From Imbricaverruca yamaguchii (Eukaryota; Arthropoda; Thecostraca; Neoverrucidae): DNA of 64,000 bases. The position numbers were made by a program, and so were the translations under genes. Of the stretch, positions 23,360-34,290 are shown in pieces. Each line of letters opens with the position of its first letter. Within the stretch, counting starts at the first letter, position 1. The stretch is from the NCBI GenBank assembly GCA_034440575.1, contig JAOTOL010000891.1, positions 1 through 64,000 on the forward strand. The letters run 5' to 3'. The notes below the pieces were generated by a model. That model saw only the letters and a list, made by a program, of their open reading frames with translations, did no database searches and had not been told where the DNA came from.

Positions 23360-25590
23360 AATTTAGTCTACTGTGAAGTTCAAGTGCGACTGAGGTCCTG
23401 AAAATTTGTTGGTACACAAAGCTGGTATTATTTTTTACCGTATGTCTTACCTTTGTAAAGTGTTGGGATCAATCGCCGATCAATTTGCGTAGGCTGAGAT
23501 CGTTTCCCTCATGAAGCAAAATGTAAAAATCAGCGAGCGGATGGAAGCAATTTCAGAATTACTACCGCAATATCGCGCACTGCTGGGAGTCTCATCGAAA
23601 TCCCTTGGGTGTGGGTGTGCTGGAGTTAGGTACAACTGCTCCTTGAATAGTTGAGTATGTCTTCCAACAAAGCTCATGGTCATGTCAGGAACGGCGCTGG
23701 TGACCCTTCAATGGAGATATTTCATGGAAGCTTAAAACGTTGCTGAGAACTATGCTACCACGAACAAATTTCCACTGACACACACGCATTCTCTGAGCCC
23801 AATAATGGCACAAGAGGCACAAAGTAAGACTTCCTTTTAGCTCGTTCAATTGACGTGAGTCAGTACTGAAGAACTTTATACCACGAATTATAAGACCATT
23901 GAACACAGCATCTAAAAAGTTCAGTACTTGCATTCTTATTAAAATCGGATGCAGAGTGGCTGGTATGAGAGGCTAAATCTGGTTTTGCAGGTGCACATAG
24001 TTATTGAAATTGAGGTTCCTTTCTCTGACGTGAGGATATGGAGAATATTTAGTACACGCGAATAAATATCTTCGTTCAAAGTTAGGTTCAGGCATGTTGT
24101 GCGGGTAGCATGCTTTTACCGAAATATTTCAACAACTACGCGGGCAGCAATTGCTGTAGGGCGTTTATGTAAGTTTTGGCTTGCTGTAAATTAATTTCCT
24201 CATCAAAGTTGGTTCCAGGCACGGTTAAAGGGGGTCAAGTATATGTTCCAAACTTCGCAACCAAGCGTGTAAATTATGGTTCCTAAGAACTTGTGCGTAA
24301 GCGTTATCATCGCTAAAATGTGCTCAATGTGAAGACCGACACCAAACGAAGGAATTTGATGGAAATTATTTTTATTGTTTTTCATTTTAATTTAAAAAAT
24401 TAAGCTTCGAGTATCCTAGTCCTCGATTACACCGAACTGTGAGGATAACTCCTATGCTGGCTTCCCTTTCTTCGCGCATGATGATATTTTGTGACGAAAG
24501 TATTCTCCCTAGAGGGTTCAAGTCCGACATGTGAGTATTTACTGGGGGGCTTGCGAAGAAACAGATATTTGTCGCCATAATGTAGATAAAATATCTGTTC
24601 CGCTTTTCCACCTTCACTGTTTCTGTGATTGCAGTGATATGCTATTGGCACGTCGCCTTTGGGTTCATTATTTTTGTTGGGGACAGCACTACGTTTAAAA
24701 TGGGAAGCGCCGTCTCTGAGCGAAACACCATAAAATACTTCCACGGTTGCATTCGGTTCTGACCTGCCTACGATTTCCGATACTTCAATTGGTTCTCACT
24801 TTAGCAGAAATGTGTTATTCGCTGCATAGTGGCGCAAGTAATGGCGTCTGTCGTAAAACTTGGAAGCAGTGGGCTCACAACAAATCCAGATTTTATCTCA
24901 TGTTTTGGCTTCTTTGTTCGCCTCTGTCAACATTTTCATTGTTTTACAGAAAGTTAGATTACGTCACAAGAAATCGATTTCCGTTTGCCGCGAGAAATCG
25001 GCCGTTTAACATTGGCTGTGTGCCCATCCCCAACCCACCTACCTCTCTGCCCAAGGGAGCCGTCCAGTAACGGGCTCACCGGGCGATCATGGCTCACCAG
25101 GCTCACCAATGACATCTCCCGAACGGTGGCGTAGGCTTGCTGCCGGTTAAGCATGCGTATTCAAGTTGTGCTGAAAGTGTTCAAAGTTCACTATGCACTA
25201 ATTATGTGGCCCTGTTCAGAAGTATTCAATTCCTAAATTTCATGTATTTAGTTTCACGGAGTAACGGCGTCCTTCTCAAATATCGATAGCAGGAAATATC
25301 GCACTTTCGCTGTTTCAGGCCGGTGATAGCTTTGTTCTGTCCTAGTCTTCTCTACACACACAACTCTTCTATAACATATCATTTCATCACCTGGCATGCT
25401 GAAATATGGCTTTCTTCTGATTTGTTGATATGTTCTTTATGACCCATTATGTCGTGCACCCCCATTCTGCCATACTGTTCTGCTCGGCGAACTCCACCTC
25501 TTCGTCATGTCATGCTGGTTTCTTCTGGCGCCCGCTTTGTCGGCGTCTTCTGTCCTCGTTCTACCAACGTGCTTCGTCCCTGAGCTGACC
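23360..25590. other. No gene recognised
   Basis: About 2.2 kb of AT-rich sequence with antiparallel open frames of at most 107 codons, no recognisable domain and no tandem repeat that I can see. Confidence 0.5.
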
Positions 25591-25860
25591 GGCATGATTC
25601 GGTGATGTTTTCCGCTTGTTGTTCTGCTGGCGTGTTTCACCTCTACTCTGCCGACATGTTCTACCTCGTTGCGCCGGCGTGTTCTGCCACATTATCCCGG
25701 CGTGTTCTGCCCCATTCTCCCGGCGTGTTCTGCTCCATTCCCCCGGCGTGTTCTGCCCCTGTCCTCACCCGTGAGTTCTGGCGGCGCGCTCCGATCCCGA
25801 TCTGCCGGCGTGTTCTGCCCCGGTTTTGCCGACGCATTCTGCCCACATTCGTCGGAGGTG
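25590..25860. repeat. Degenerate ~24-bp minisatellite
   Basis: The word 'CCGGCGTGTTCTGCCCC' recurs about every 24 bp (25,674-25,830) with more diverged copies on both sides. The 201-codon plus-strand frame and the minus-strand frames through it are products of the repeat plus the GC-rich tract that follows. Confidence 0.75.
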
Positions 25861-26130
25861 TGTTCGCCTCCGGTCGTGGGCGACGGTGGCGGCGCGGAGC
25901 GGCGGGGGCGGGGGCGGCGGCGGCGGCGGCGGGAGACCGAGCCGCGGCGGCCCACCGAGGAGCCACCAGTCAGCTAGTGGGTGCGGTGGTTTGTCTGACC
26001 GAGGATCCTCGCGGCGACTCGGCGGAGCCCGGTAAGCGGCAGCGAGGCCGACTCGCACTCCACCGCCAGCAGCCCCACACCGCCTGTTGGCGACTGGGTG
26101 CCTCCTGTGTCGCCTTGGTATGTACATACC
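25861..26130. other. GC-rich patch with (GGC)n tract
   Basis: Contains GGGGGCGGGGGC and a run of seven GGC triplets (about 25,914-25,931), then a CpG-rich stretch. GCCCG|GTAAGC at about 26,030 and CTTG|GTATGT at about 26,117 resemble 5' splice sites, so a GC-rich first exon or promoter is conceivable. GGTATGTACATACC (26,117-26,130) is a perfect palindrome. No protein family recognised. Confidence 0.4.
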
Positions 26131-27190
26131 AGACTCTGCCTCACGTACCTCCCGGGCCGAGCTGGCAGATAATAGCATCGCACGACGTTTGCGAAAAGGC
26201 CCTATGACTTGTTGATTTGGAAGTGAAAACGTGCGCAGTGTTATCAAAGCAAGCTGAGACTAAGGGAAGAGGATTTCCAACGACATGACTTCCACCTTAG
26301 TTCCATCTCCCGGGTTCAAAGCGTCTTTGATGCGAGGACCATGCATTCAGTTTTTTTCTCGGATCCAACAACAACAAATATGGCTGGCATGTCGAGTTCG
26401 TTATCGCTTTATTATTTTGCACATGATATCAGTCCACGCGATGGATCAGAAAGTCAGGCACACAAATTAAAGCATGTATTTATAACATACTTCAAGTCGG
26501 CAATGCAAACTAGATGGTAGCACGGTTATGCCGCTTGATACGTACATTATTAGAAGTAAAGCTCGGAATTATAACTTTTGTGTGGATATCAAACCCCGTT
26601 AATTGACGTCACGGATACCAGTGGCATCACACCGATCATACATCTCATTGGTGGCCACTAATACTAATTTGAATTGTCACCAACAATAGTCTTTCGAGAA
26701 GCACAAGTACTTCAGTTCAATACGGCAAAAATGTATTTACAGTATTTTTCATCTGGCTGTTAATAGTGATTTGAAATATACACAATTAACAACTGCGGTT
26801 ATTAATTAATGCATTCAATGCCGAGTTCATGGCTAAAAACCAGAAGGCTCCTGGTGTTTGTTCTTATAAATACAGCAACAACATTGTATTCGAGTAGAAT
26901 ACAGTTACACAGATGAAATTGTGTGCATAATATTATAATATGCGAAGACAGCTCGTCCCCACTGGATTCCTCATTAGTCACATGTAGCATTTTTTATAAA
27001 TAAAATACATTGCTGGATAGGCGATGGAAAGGATGGAATTTGTGATTACAAAAGAATATGAACATGCATCAGCAATGTTTTGCTCAAGGGCGTCCTCTCT
27101 GTCACAGAAGTCTCCTTCCGACTCAGTAAATTCTAGGTTCACACGATATTTTGGAGGTAGTCAGGGATATCAGTTCATTTGTGTCAACAT
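26131..27190. other. No gene recognised
   Basis: AT-rich, with no open frame longer than 62 codons. Confidence 0.5.
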
Positions 27191-27490
27191 GGACTGACAA
27201 TATTGCTGGCCGTCGCAGTCACCACTCGAGGGGGCACAGTGTAGCGTTGGTGGACTGACAATATTGCTGGCCGTCACAGTCACCACTCGAGGGGGCACAG
27301 TGTAGCGTTGGTGGACTGGCAATATTGCTGGCCGTCACAGTCACCACTCGAGGGGGCACAGTGTAGCGTTGGTGGACTGACAATATTGCTGGCCGTCACA
27401 GTCACCACTCGAGGTGGCACGGTGAAGCGTTGGTGGACTGGCAATATTGCTGGCCGTCACAACCACACCACTCGAAGCGGCACAATTAAG
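27191..27490. repeat. 61-bp minisatellite, 5 copies
   Basis: The unit begins GGACTGACAATATTGCTGGC and contains GTCACCACTCGAGGGGGC. Copies start at 27,191, 27,252, 27,313, 27,374 and 27,435. The first four are nearly identical; the fifth is diverged at its 3' end. Confidence 0.97.
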
Positions 27491-27752
27491 CATGTGATAT
27501 TGCAAAGCATGTACAAAACGGCATATCGGAGCAAATCATATCTCGGCGCACGTATATCAGAAGTTTCCATACATGGTATCTAGGGAGTTTCATACCTTCG
27601 GGAGGGATTAAGACGTAAGAAGATGAAAGTAGGACAGTGTATCAAACTTAAACAGCTTCCTTCTCTTCCTTTGCAGTTGCATGCTTTCATTCACAAAATT
27701 ACCAAATACGTGTGCTCATAGAAGTGTGGGGTGGAAGGAGAATGGAAACATG

Positions 27753-27758
<6 letters not shown>
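27491..27758. other. No gene recognised
   Basis: Short AT-rich spacer between the 61-bp array and the GA microsatellite. Confidence 0.5.

Positions 27759-27826
<68 letters not shown>
27759..27826. repeat. (GA)n microsatellite
   Basis: About 33 pure GA units. Confidence 0.98.
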
Positions 27827-27829
<3 letters not shown>

Positions 27830-27840
27830 TTGGATATAAA

Positions 27841-27907
27841 AGAGTGAATTGGATATGCCTCGGAAAGGTCAAAAGGCTGTTCTGTTTTGCATAGTTGTCT
27901 TGTTATG
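27841..27907. repeat. 67-bp duplicated segment, copy 1
   Basis: Identical except for one base (C versus G) to 28,327-28,393. It begins AGAGTGAATTGGATATGCC. Both copies follow a purine-rich GA/AAGA tract. Confidence 0.95.
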
Positions 27908-28326
27908 TATTTGTATATGTTTGCTTCTTGGTTTGACGGTGCCATGAACTTATTGTGGGTTGTGTAATATATCAGCGGCACAGTCTAGTCTTGCATATTA
28001 TTCCAGACATGCATCTTCACGTCTGATATCAAATTCAATGATTTTCGGATCACTATACCTTAATTTGTTGACATGACTAACCCTATTGAATTGGTCAGTT
28101 GTATGTTCATATCGTATATTGCAACGAATAATAGGATGCGAGATTGTTCTTGCCAATGGCTATCTCCATTGTTTGCAAGTAACAATTGTAGCTGCCATAA
28201 AACGTTCATAATCAGAAGACCTTAAAGGTGCAAGTATGTCCAACTTGAGGTTTCTTGGAAGACAATGGACTAGATACACGAAAATGTGGCCAGAAGAACA
28301 AGGGAAAGAAGAAAGAGATAAAAAGA

Positions 28327-28393
28327 AGAGTGAATTGGATATGCCTCGGAAAGGTCAAAAGGCTGTTGTGTTTTGCATAGTTGTCTTGTTATG
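28327..28393. repeat. 67-bp duplicated segment, copy 2
   Basis: The second copy of the segment at 27,841, 486 bp downstream, with one mismatch. The intervening sequence is unique, so this is a short segmental duplication rather than an array. Confidence 0.95.
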
Positions 28394-29330
28394 CGCTAAG
28401 CGCCAGGTCAGCCCATAAAACATCACACATGTGTTCTACTCACTACTCAAACGTGCGCATAACCAAGCAGCTCCACTTATCCGAGAAAATCACCGCAGTT
28501 TCCACATCGCAGGGCATAGGCACTAGGAAAATGAAAATAGTTCTGAAAATAATTATAAATTTATTTGAGATAATAAAATAGTTCGAAAATGTAGAAAATA
28601 GTTAGAAAATTTAGAAAATAGTAATTGTAGAAAATATAAAAACGTCCTCTGATAATTCAGTTGAAACAAATCAGCGGCAAATGAAAATCATACCATGGAT
28701 ACTCGGGCATGAAAAGGGAAAGACAAAGCGCAGCAAATTGTTTTGCCAATTTTGGAAAGACATTCTGATATTGAAAGAGCAACAACTTTCGCCGAAGGTG
28801 ACCTTGAATATGGCCATGGATCCATCCAACCCATACTTCCCATTAGATAACTGCGCAACCAACATAGCCATGTGACAGGTCGCACTCGCATACATTATGG
28901 ACAACATAAAGCATAAGTCGTGGCGTGTACTGTGGTTTTCATGGCAGAATTGTAGCATTGTGTGCTGTTTTTTCCTAATGTATATTTTCGATACAATGCA
29001 CCTGAGTTTCTCAGTTCAAGGTAATCGATGGTCTTCAGAAGCGTGAGTAGTCAGGCACAAACTCGAAAAAGAAAATCACGGTTAACATTTTATCTACCGC
29101 CCTTCATTTGCTCGGAAAAGCTTAATATCTCCCGACACCGAACCTTCTTCTTATCTCCTTACAAATACGCATACGGATCCGGCAGAGATGTGCTAGCATC
29201 CTGAGGCTTTCTCAGAGCGGAACGGATCAAATCGTTTGGACGTTTCAAAATGATTACAGTGCACTTACAAGAACACAGCTATTTCGAGTAGCTACAATGT
29301 TCCCACGTGTAGGCGCCCACCGTGTTGCCC
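28394..29330. other. No gene; short A-rich simple repeat
   Basis: 28,565-28,640 cycles imperfectly through TAGAAAATAGTT-like words. Open frames near 28,670-28,960 (95 codons minus, 64 plus) overlap antiparallel and are not recognised. Confidence 0.5.
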
Positions 29331-29334
29331 TCCG

Positions 29335-29868
29335 CTTCACAACGCCCGCTATCCCACCAGCCTGCCCGCCATCCCGTCATCCCCTGCCCGCTATCCCGCC
29401 AGCTTGCCCGCCATCCCGCCAGCATGCCCGTTATCCCGCTGCCAGCCTGCCCGCCATCCCGCCTGTCTGCCCGCCATCTCGTCATCCCGCCAGCCGCCCC
29501 CGCCATCCCGCCAGCATGCCCGTTATCCCGCCAGTCTGCCCGCCATCCCGCCTGTCTGCCCGCCATCTCGTCATCCCGCCAGCCTGCCCACCATCTCGTC
29601 AGCCTGCCCACCATCCCGTCAGCCTGCCCGCCATCCCACCAGCCTGCCCGCCATCTCGCCAGCCTGCCCGCCATCTCGCCAGCCTGCCCGCCATCTCGTC
29701 AGCCCGCCCGCCATCTCGCCAGTCTGCCCATCGTCTCGTCAGCCTGCCCACCATCTCGTCAGCCTGCCCACCATATCGTCAGCCTGCCCACCATCTCGTC
29801 AGCCTGTCCGCCATCTCGTCAGCCTGACCACCATCTCGTGAGTCTGCCCATCATCTCGCCAGGCTTAC
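29335..29868. repeat. 20-bp minisatellite, about 26 copies
   Basis: The unit is CAGCCTGCCCGCCATCTCGT (variants CCCGCC for CTCGTC). Because 20 is not a multiple of three and the unit lacks plus-strand stops, three overlapping plus-strand frames (145-199 codons, reading ACPPSRQP) stay open. None is a credible gene. The array is C-rich on the plus strand. Confidence 0.95.
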
Positions 29869-30132
29869 AAAAAGCTGCAAGTAACTACTTTGGGGTTCAC
29901 AGGATGAAAATTACCATTTAATTTCAATTTAGAATATGCAATGCTCAATCTAGTTCAATCGATGTAGTTGACCGTTAAGAATGCGTTACGTTTAGAATAC
30001 GTTAAGAATACCACAAGGATGAGATATGGCCTAAGCCATTCAAAAGTATAAAATTGTAATCGCATGTATACACACACAGCGCTATTTAGGCATCAAGAGC
30101 GCTGGCTTGCACTGGCTTCACCTATCCTAGGT
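29869..30132. other. No gene recognised
   Basis: AT-rich spacer between the minisatellite and the SINE. Confidence 0.5.
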
Positions 30133-30292
30133 TGGTTCTTTGTTTTGAGACACATCGACCGTTGAGTCATGCAGCGTCACCAACTCTCACGCGAATCGGT
30201 CGCGAGCGAAGAGTAGGCGCAGGTGAGGCTCGAACACACAACCTGTCGATTGTAAGACGGGCAACTTAACCCTAGACCACTCATCCCCCTTC
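30133..30292 (-). mobile_element. tRNA-derived SINE, copy 1
   Basis: Read on the minus strand it begins GGGGGATGAGTGGTCTAGGG, which covers the pol III A-box region, and contains GTGTTCGAGCC, a good B box (GGTTCGANNCC). A non-tRNA tail follows ('CTACTCTTCGCTCGCGACCG ... TGACTCAACGGTCGATGTGT'). A second copy at 41,518-41,672 shares head and tail, which shows this is a SINE family and not a tRNA gene. The cloverleaf stems are eroded. The anticodon-loop region (TTACAA here, CCACAA in the other copy) hints at a valine tRNA ancestor. Confidence 0.8.
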
Positions 30293-31483
30293 CCCTGTCC
30301 TAGCAACACATGGGTTGAATCGCTAAGCGTGCTCGCATTTAGCCCCCGGCCGGGAGTGTCAGTTGGCAGCTGGCTCGATGAAGCACGGGACGAGCTACCG
30401 GGCGGCCGTGTCGGTGATTTGACGGCACGTTAAACTCGGTCAAAATTCTGCATTTGAACTTGAATTCATGGATCGGGTGGTGGGGCCAGGGTTCACGCCA
30501 CAAGCTCGGCTAAGCAATAACACACTGGTTCATAGAACCACCCTAGAAAGAACTGGGGTTGAATTTATTTAAATAAAACATAAATAGATCAACAGGAGTA
30601 AATGTCGAAATTACGATTTATGCCAAAATAAACAAAGCATGCCTCCATAATCACTCATAGCTCAGTGGTCTGACATGATCCTACCAAAAAATATTCCATC
30701 CAAAAGATGTTATCCATAAGATCCGTAGAGCATGGATTGTTAGCCGTGACAAATGGCGGCGCGCTGCCGAGCGACGTTGTCTGAGGGGCGCGGCGCAACC
30801 GTTTGGGAAGCACACAACACTCCACTTTCGTCCACTCCACTTCCTTTCACTTCATTCTACCCCACTCCACCGCACTCCACCCCTTCGCATTGGTGCCGTA
30901 TTTGCATTGTGTAGCCGAGCATCTCCCTAACTGGTGTTTGTGAACATGCAAAGCAGGAACAGGCGGGTTATGGAGCCATTGGAAGATACAGCATTTCATC
31001 TTTCTGGTAAATTAATATCAGTCTATGCGCCGTAGTTACGCTGGCGTATTCAATTATTTTTCATATCATATTCTTGCAGAAAATATAGTGGTCGATGTAA
31101 GAGCTGGGATGTGAAGAACTGGGATGGGGTCAATATTAGTGTCAGGTACGCAGAAAACCTAACTAATGTGAATTTCATGCAAAAGTATTCTGCGAACATT
31201 ACTATGCGGCTGGTTTCTCTTTGCCATCTGGCACTGGAGGTGCATTGAGGTTCGATCAATTTGTTAATTTTCACTGTAGCTGATTGTTTAAGGCTGCACG
31301 TGAATTCTGATGGACAGCTAAGTTGATCGAAGACGTAGTTGTAAGTTTTCTTGAATGCGCTAAAATATTTCATTACCATTATTTTTATGATCGGTTTTCC
31401 ATAACCACATGTGGAACAGTGGACTGGCGGCGGCAGAGGCTCGAGTGGAACCACGGCTATTGAAATACTAGAGTGGAACCCTC
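30293..31483. other. No gene recognised
   Basis: Includes a minus-strand frame of 134 codons (31,050-31,454) that matches no family I know and has no supporting signals. 30,836-30,885 repeats an ACTCCAC/CACTCCAC pentamer-like motif. Confidence 0.45.
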
Positions 31484-31879
31484 ATGGACAAGACATTGCC
31501 TTTTTTTTTTGCTTGTTTCTGTTCATATTTTTTCTTCATGCAGCTAGGTCACGGCCAGTGTTATCCTACCTCCCCCACCAATAAAAATACACGTGCTTTC
31601 GTGAATTGCTCCAGCGTGCCGCTACCTGGCAATCAGCAATGGTCTCCAAAAGACACCGGCCTTTTCGCGGGGTGTTGGCGTGCAGCGGACTTAAGCTGCA
31701 AGGAAGACGTACGGAAGAAGTCATTGCTCTGCAACAGCGCCATTAAAATCCTTGAAATATGTTCATTTTCTGATTCCCTCATTGCCATGAAGGGGACTGA
31801 CAGTTGCCGCTTACATATACGCCCGATCACCATTGACATCCCCTGTGATACCTGGATCGACCTGCCAAGCTTGCCGTGA
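31484..31879 (+). CDS. Candidate cysteine-rich secreted segment or internal exon
   Basis: A 131-codon frame with balanced, non-repetitive composition. As one exon it would start at 31,484 with a very hydrophobic, Phe-rich first 24 residues that could pass for a signal peptide, then carry eight cysteines (residues 26, 42, 64, 72, 83, 93, 108, 121) and an N-C-S sequon at 41. The hydrophobic start is encoded by a long T-rich tract ending in TTCTTCATGCAG, however, which looks like a 3' splice site. GCC|GTGAGA at 31,876 looks like a 5' splice site overlapping the apparent stop. I therefore favour an internal exon of about 332 bp (31,544-31,875, ending in phase 2) encoding an eight-cysteine extracellular domain with likely disulphides. 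Family not recognised ('GCWRAADLSCKEDVRKKS' is the most distinctive segment). Neighbouring exons not found. Confidence 0.5.
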   Translation: MDKTLPFFFACFCSYFFFMQLGHGQCYPTSPTNKNTRAFVNCSSVPLPGNQQWSPKDTGLFAGCWRAADLSCKEDVRKKSLLCNSAIKILEICSFSDSLIAMKGTDSCRLHIRPITIDIPCDTWIDLPSLP

Positions 31880-32041
31880 GAAAAAGTTTACTTTCAGCCA
31901 AACGAATCTCTACATGATGCATGCTCTAGCTGTGGTGTATGTTTCAGTGGAACGCGATATTTGTACACCATAAGCAACGGAATGAGGAGATCGCTTGGGC
32001 GTATAACGCTAACAAAGATAGCAGTTGAGCGCATGCGACCA
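31880..32041. other. Spacer before the piggyBac-like element
   Basis: Unique-looking; the candidate exon would splice out into it. Confidence 0.4.
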
Positions 32042-32896
32042 TTAACCCGTCCCGTCTCGGAGGGCGGGGGGTCTTCAACCGCCCCCTCAGGTTTTTCGCG
32101 GATAGCGGACGAACGGCGCAGGGCAGCTCGTCCAAATTTGGCATACCTTTTCCCACATCAATGTGGCATGCTAATCCAAAATGTTTAGGTCAGGTCATCT
32201 AGGGTCAACGAGTTAGTCAAGGTCAAATGAGGTCACCTCCAAAAAAGTTCAACCAGTCGTCACGCTTTAACGGACACAGATATTTTAATGAAGCTTTCAG
32301 CGTTTGCTTATCTTTACGGATGCAACAAAACGTACGAGTGAAAGTTTGCTCTTTTTCCGTTTTTAACTACATATAAATTTTGCGTATTTGCCAAATTGTA
32401 GTTCAAATACAGGATTCTGGCTAAAGTAAGCATTTTGTATTAGGGCAAGTTGACTTCCCATACCGTTTCTCGGTCTGCTCTGCCCATTGGAAAAGGAAAA
32501 TTTAAGAAAACTAGTAAACTAAAAATTTTGAAATTTCCAAAAAACAAAATTTGTATTTTAGGGTGCCCAAAAAATTATAGCCCTGGTCGATTTCGCTGTC
32601 CTTTTCGCATTCCATATAAATTTTGTTTTTTCATATATCCCCCAAAATGAACTCCCCAGAGTCAAAAACATAATGTAAGCCGTGAAAAGTAGTCAAAATC
32701 TAGCCCTCCTGGTGACGTCACTTTTGTGGGGAATTGTTTTGGAGGGTGGACCCGGACCCTACTCGTCGAGCGCTTTGTTATGACACCTCTTTCGTTTTCG
32801 TGCGACGCTTAGGTTGGATTTTAGAGGGGGTCTTCAACCGCCCCCCCCCCCAGAGACGGGGTGGGAGGATTTGACCGGAATGACGGCGCGGGTTAA
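32042..32896 (+). mobile_element. piggyBac-like non-autonomous element, copy 2
   Basis: The body of 847 bp (32,046-32,892) begins CCCGTCCCGTCTCGG and ends GACGGCGCGGG. It is flanked by TTAA at both sides (32,042-32,045 and 32,893-32,896), the piggyBac target duplication. It is the reverse complement of the copy at 8.2-9.05 kb, with similar length and the same landmarks, including GTGACGTCAC and GTCTTCAACCGCCCCC tracts near each end. No transposase is present. If the upstream cysteine-rich exon is real, the element sits in the following intron. Confidence 0.75.
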
Positions 32897-32900
32897 ATGT

Positions 32901-33056
32901 CAGCATAGCAACGGTCCCGTTAATCAGCACAGTAGTGGTCTCGTTCATCAGCACAGTAACAGTCCCGTTCATCAACACAGTAATGGTCCCATTAATCAGC
33001 ACGGTAACGGTCCCGTTCATCAGCACATTAGCGGTCCCGTTCATCAGCACAGTCCG
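32901..33056. repeat. 24-bp minisatellite, 6-7 copies
   Basis: The unit is CAGCACAGTAACGGTCCCGT plus TCAT, with frequent single-base variants. It starts 5 bp after the right TTAA of the element at 32.04-32.9 kb. In one frame it reads an 8-residue HQHSNGPV repeat, a product of 24 being a multiple of three. Confidence 0.92.
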
Positions 33057-34136
33057 TCATCTTGCACTTCTCCTTTACAGCGCGGAATGATGCAACCTGC
33101 TTACCCGACGGATGTTCGGATGTATCTCAGACAAACAAGTGCAGGCGCAAGCATGATGATTCTTGCACCCACCCTGAGCAAACATTATGGTGTCAAGCGC
33201 TCTTCATTGTGCTTCCTCCTTGTAATCATGCACAATAAGCACTGACGTAGCAAATGTGACGGCACATGACTAGACTACAAGGAGAAGTATGTTTTGAAAG
33301 GGAAATTCTGCTTTGACCTACAGCTTTGACCCTTGCACACCACACAGCTGTTTATCGCCATTCGCACCTGTTGATGGCTTGTTTTCTGTTGTGGAAGTCA
33401 TTCCCTGACAGACAATGTGAGACACAGCACGAAATCATCACCATGCGTACGAAACTCAGCGTGCTGTCTCGGCCTGGCGACAATCCAGACCAGCTTCCGT
33501 TGACGCGTCCATTCTCTACCTTCCCACATCATTGGATTGTTCCAAAGCTGATTCGCGAAACAAAGGACACGTGCCCTGCGCTGCCCGAACAGCATGGTTT
33601 GTGTACACAGGACCGACCAAAGTCGCACTGAACACAACACGGCGATCGAGCAATCCTCCAGCGTCGGATGTCCGCCGGGAATATTGGCCCAAGCAATGGC
33701 ATCAATTGCTGAAGATCAGCGGGAAGAGGGGAGGACAATACATGGAGACAACGGGAGGGCCAAACTCGGTTGGGGATTACGCATGAAGTCGCACGCCGTT
33801 TGTCGTTTGGTGGAGTTATGGGTGGGAAACATACATGGGGAGGTAACTGGTGTCGATCTTGAAAAACATTGGAGGAGGGGGCGAAGTGTCACCGTATTAG
33901 ACTACCCTCCCAAACAAAAACTCGTTGGATTTCGCCCACTATATTTTCAGACCTCATTAATTCTCATTTTTTATTTGGCGATGTGTATGTTCATGTTTAT
34001 TCAGCATTCTTGCCAACGGACAAAATTGTCCAGTAACAGGGGAGGTCACATAAGCAAAAGAGCAGTACACAGTACATATCAACATGAAAACTTTGAGTCA
34101 TAGCATGTGACTACAGTGTTATACCGTGGACTCGTG
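33057..34136. other. Unassigned; longest non-repeat frame is 169 codons
   Basis: A plus-strand frame at 33,594-34,103 (169 codons) has a hydrophobic stretch near residues 122-137 but no recognised domain, and other plus and minus frames overlap it. The probability of a chance frame in 64 kb is not negligible. I do not call a gene. Confidence 0.4.
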
Positions 34137-34290
34137 TTCATCGTCATCGTCAACGTTATCGTCATCGTCATCGTCACCGTCACCGTCACCGTCACCGTCA
34201 CCGTCACCGTCACCGTCACCGTCACCGTCACCGTCACCGTCACCGTCACCGTCACCGTCAGTTACCGTGACCGTCACCGTCACTGTCACC
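34137..34290. repeat. (CCGTCA)n hexanucleotide repeat, about 150 bp
   Basis: About 20 near-perfect CCGTCA units from 34,168 flanked by ATCGTC variants. It reads Val-Thr, Ser-Pro or Arg-His according to frame. Confidence 0.97.

Noticed and set aside
25602..26247. 201-codon plus and 160-codon minus frames
   Set aside because: They cover a 24-bp repeat and a GGC tract; antiparallel openness fits GC content. Splice-like words were noted but are not enough.
27191..27490. CRISPR-like array (regular 61-bp spacing)
   Set aside because: The whole 61-bp unit is repeated, with no unique spacers, and the DNA is eukaryotic in character.
29279..29921. Three overlapping plus frames and one minus frame of 131-199 codons
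   Set aside because: Explained by the 20-bp minisatellite.
30190..30292. Functional tRNA gene
   Set aside because: B box is good, but the stems do not pair properly and a second copy shares the non-tRNA tail, so it is a SINE.
31050..31454. 134-codon minus-strand frame
   Set aside because: No family resemblance, no supporting signals, and chance frames of this size are expected in 64 kb.
33594..34103. 169-codon plus-strand frame with one hydrophobic stretch
   Set aside because: Not recognised, overlaps other frames, and no splice or translation context that singles it out.
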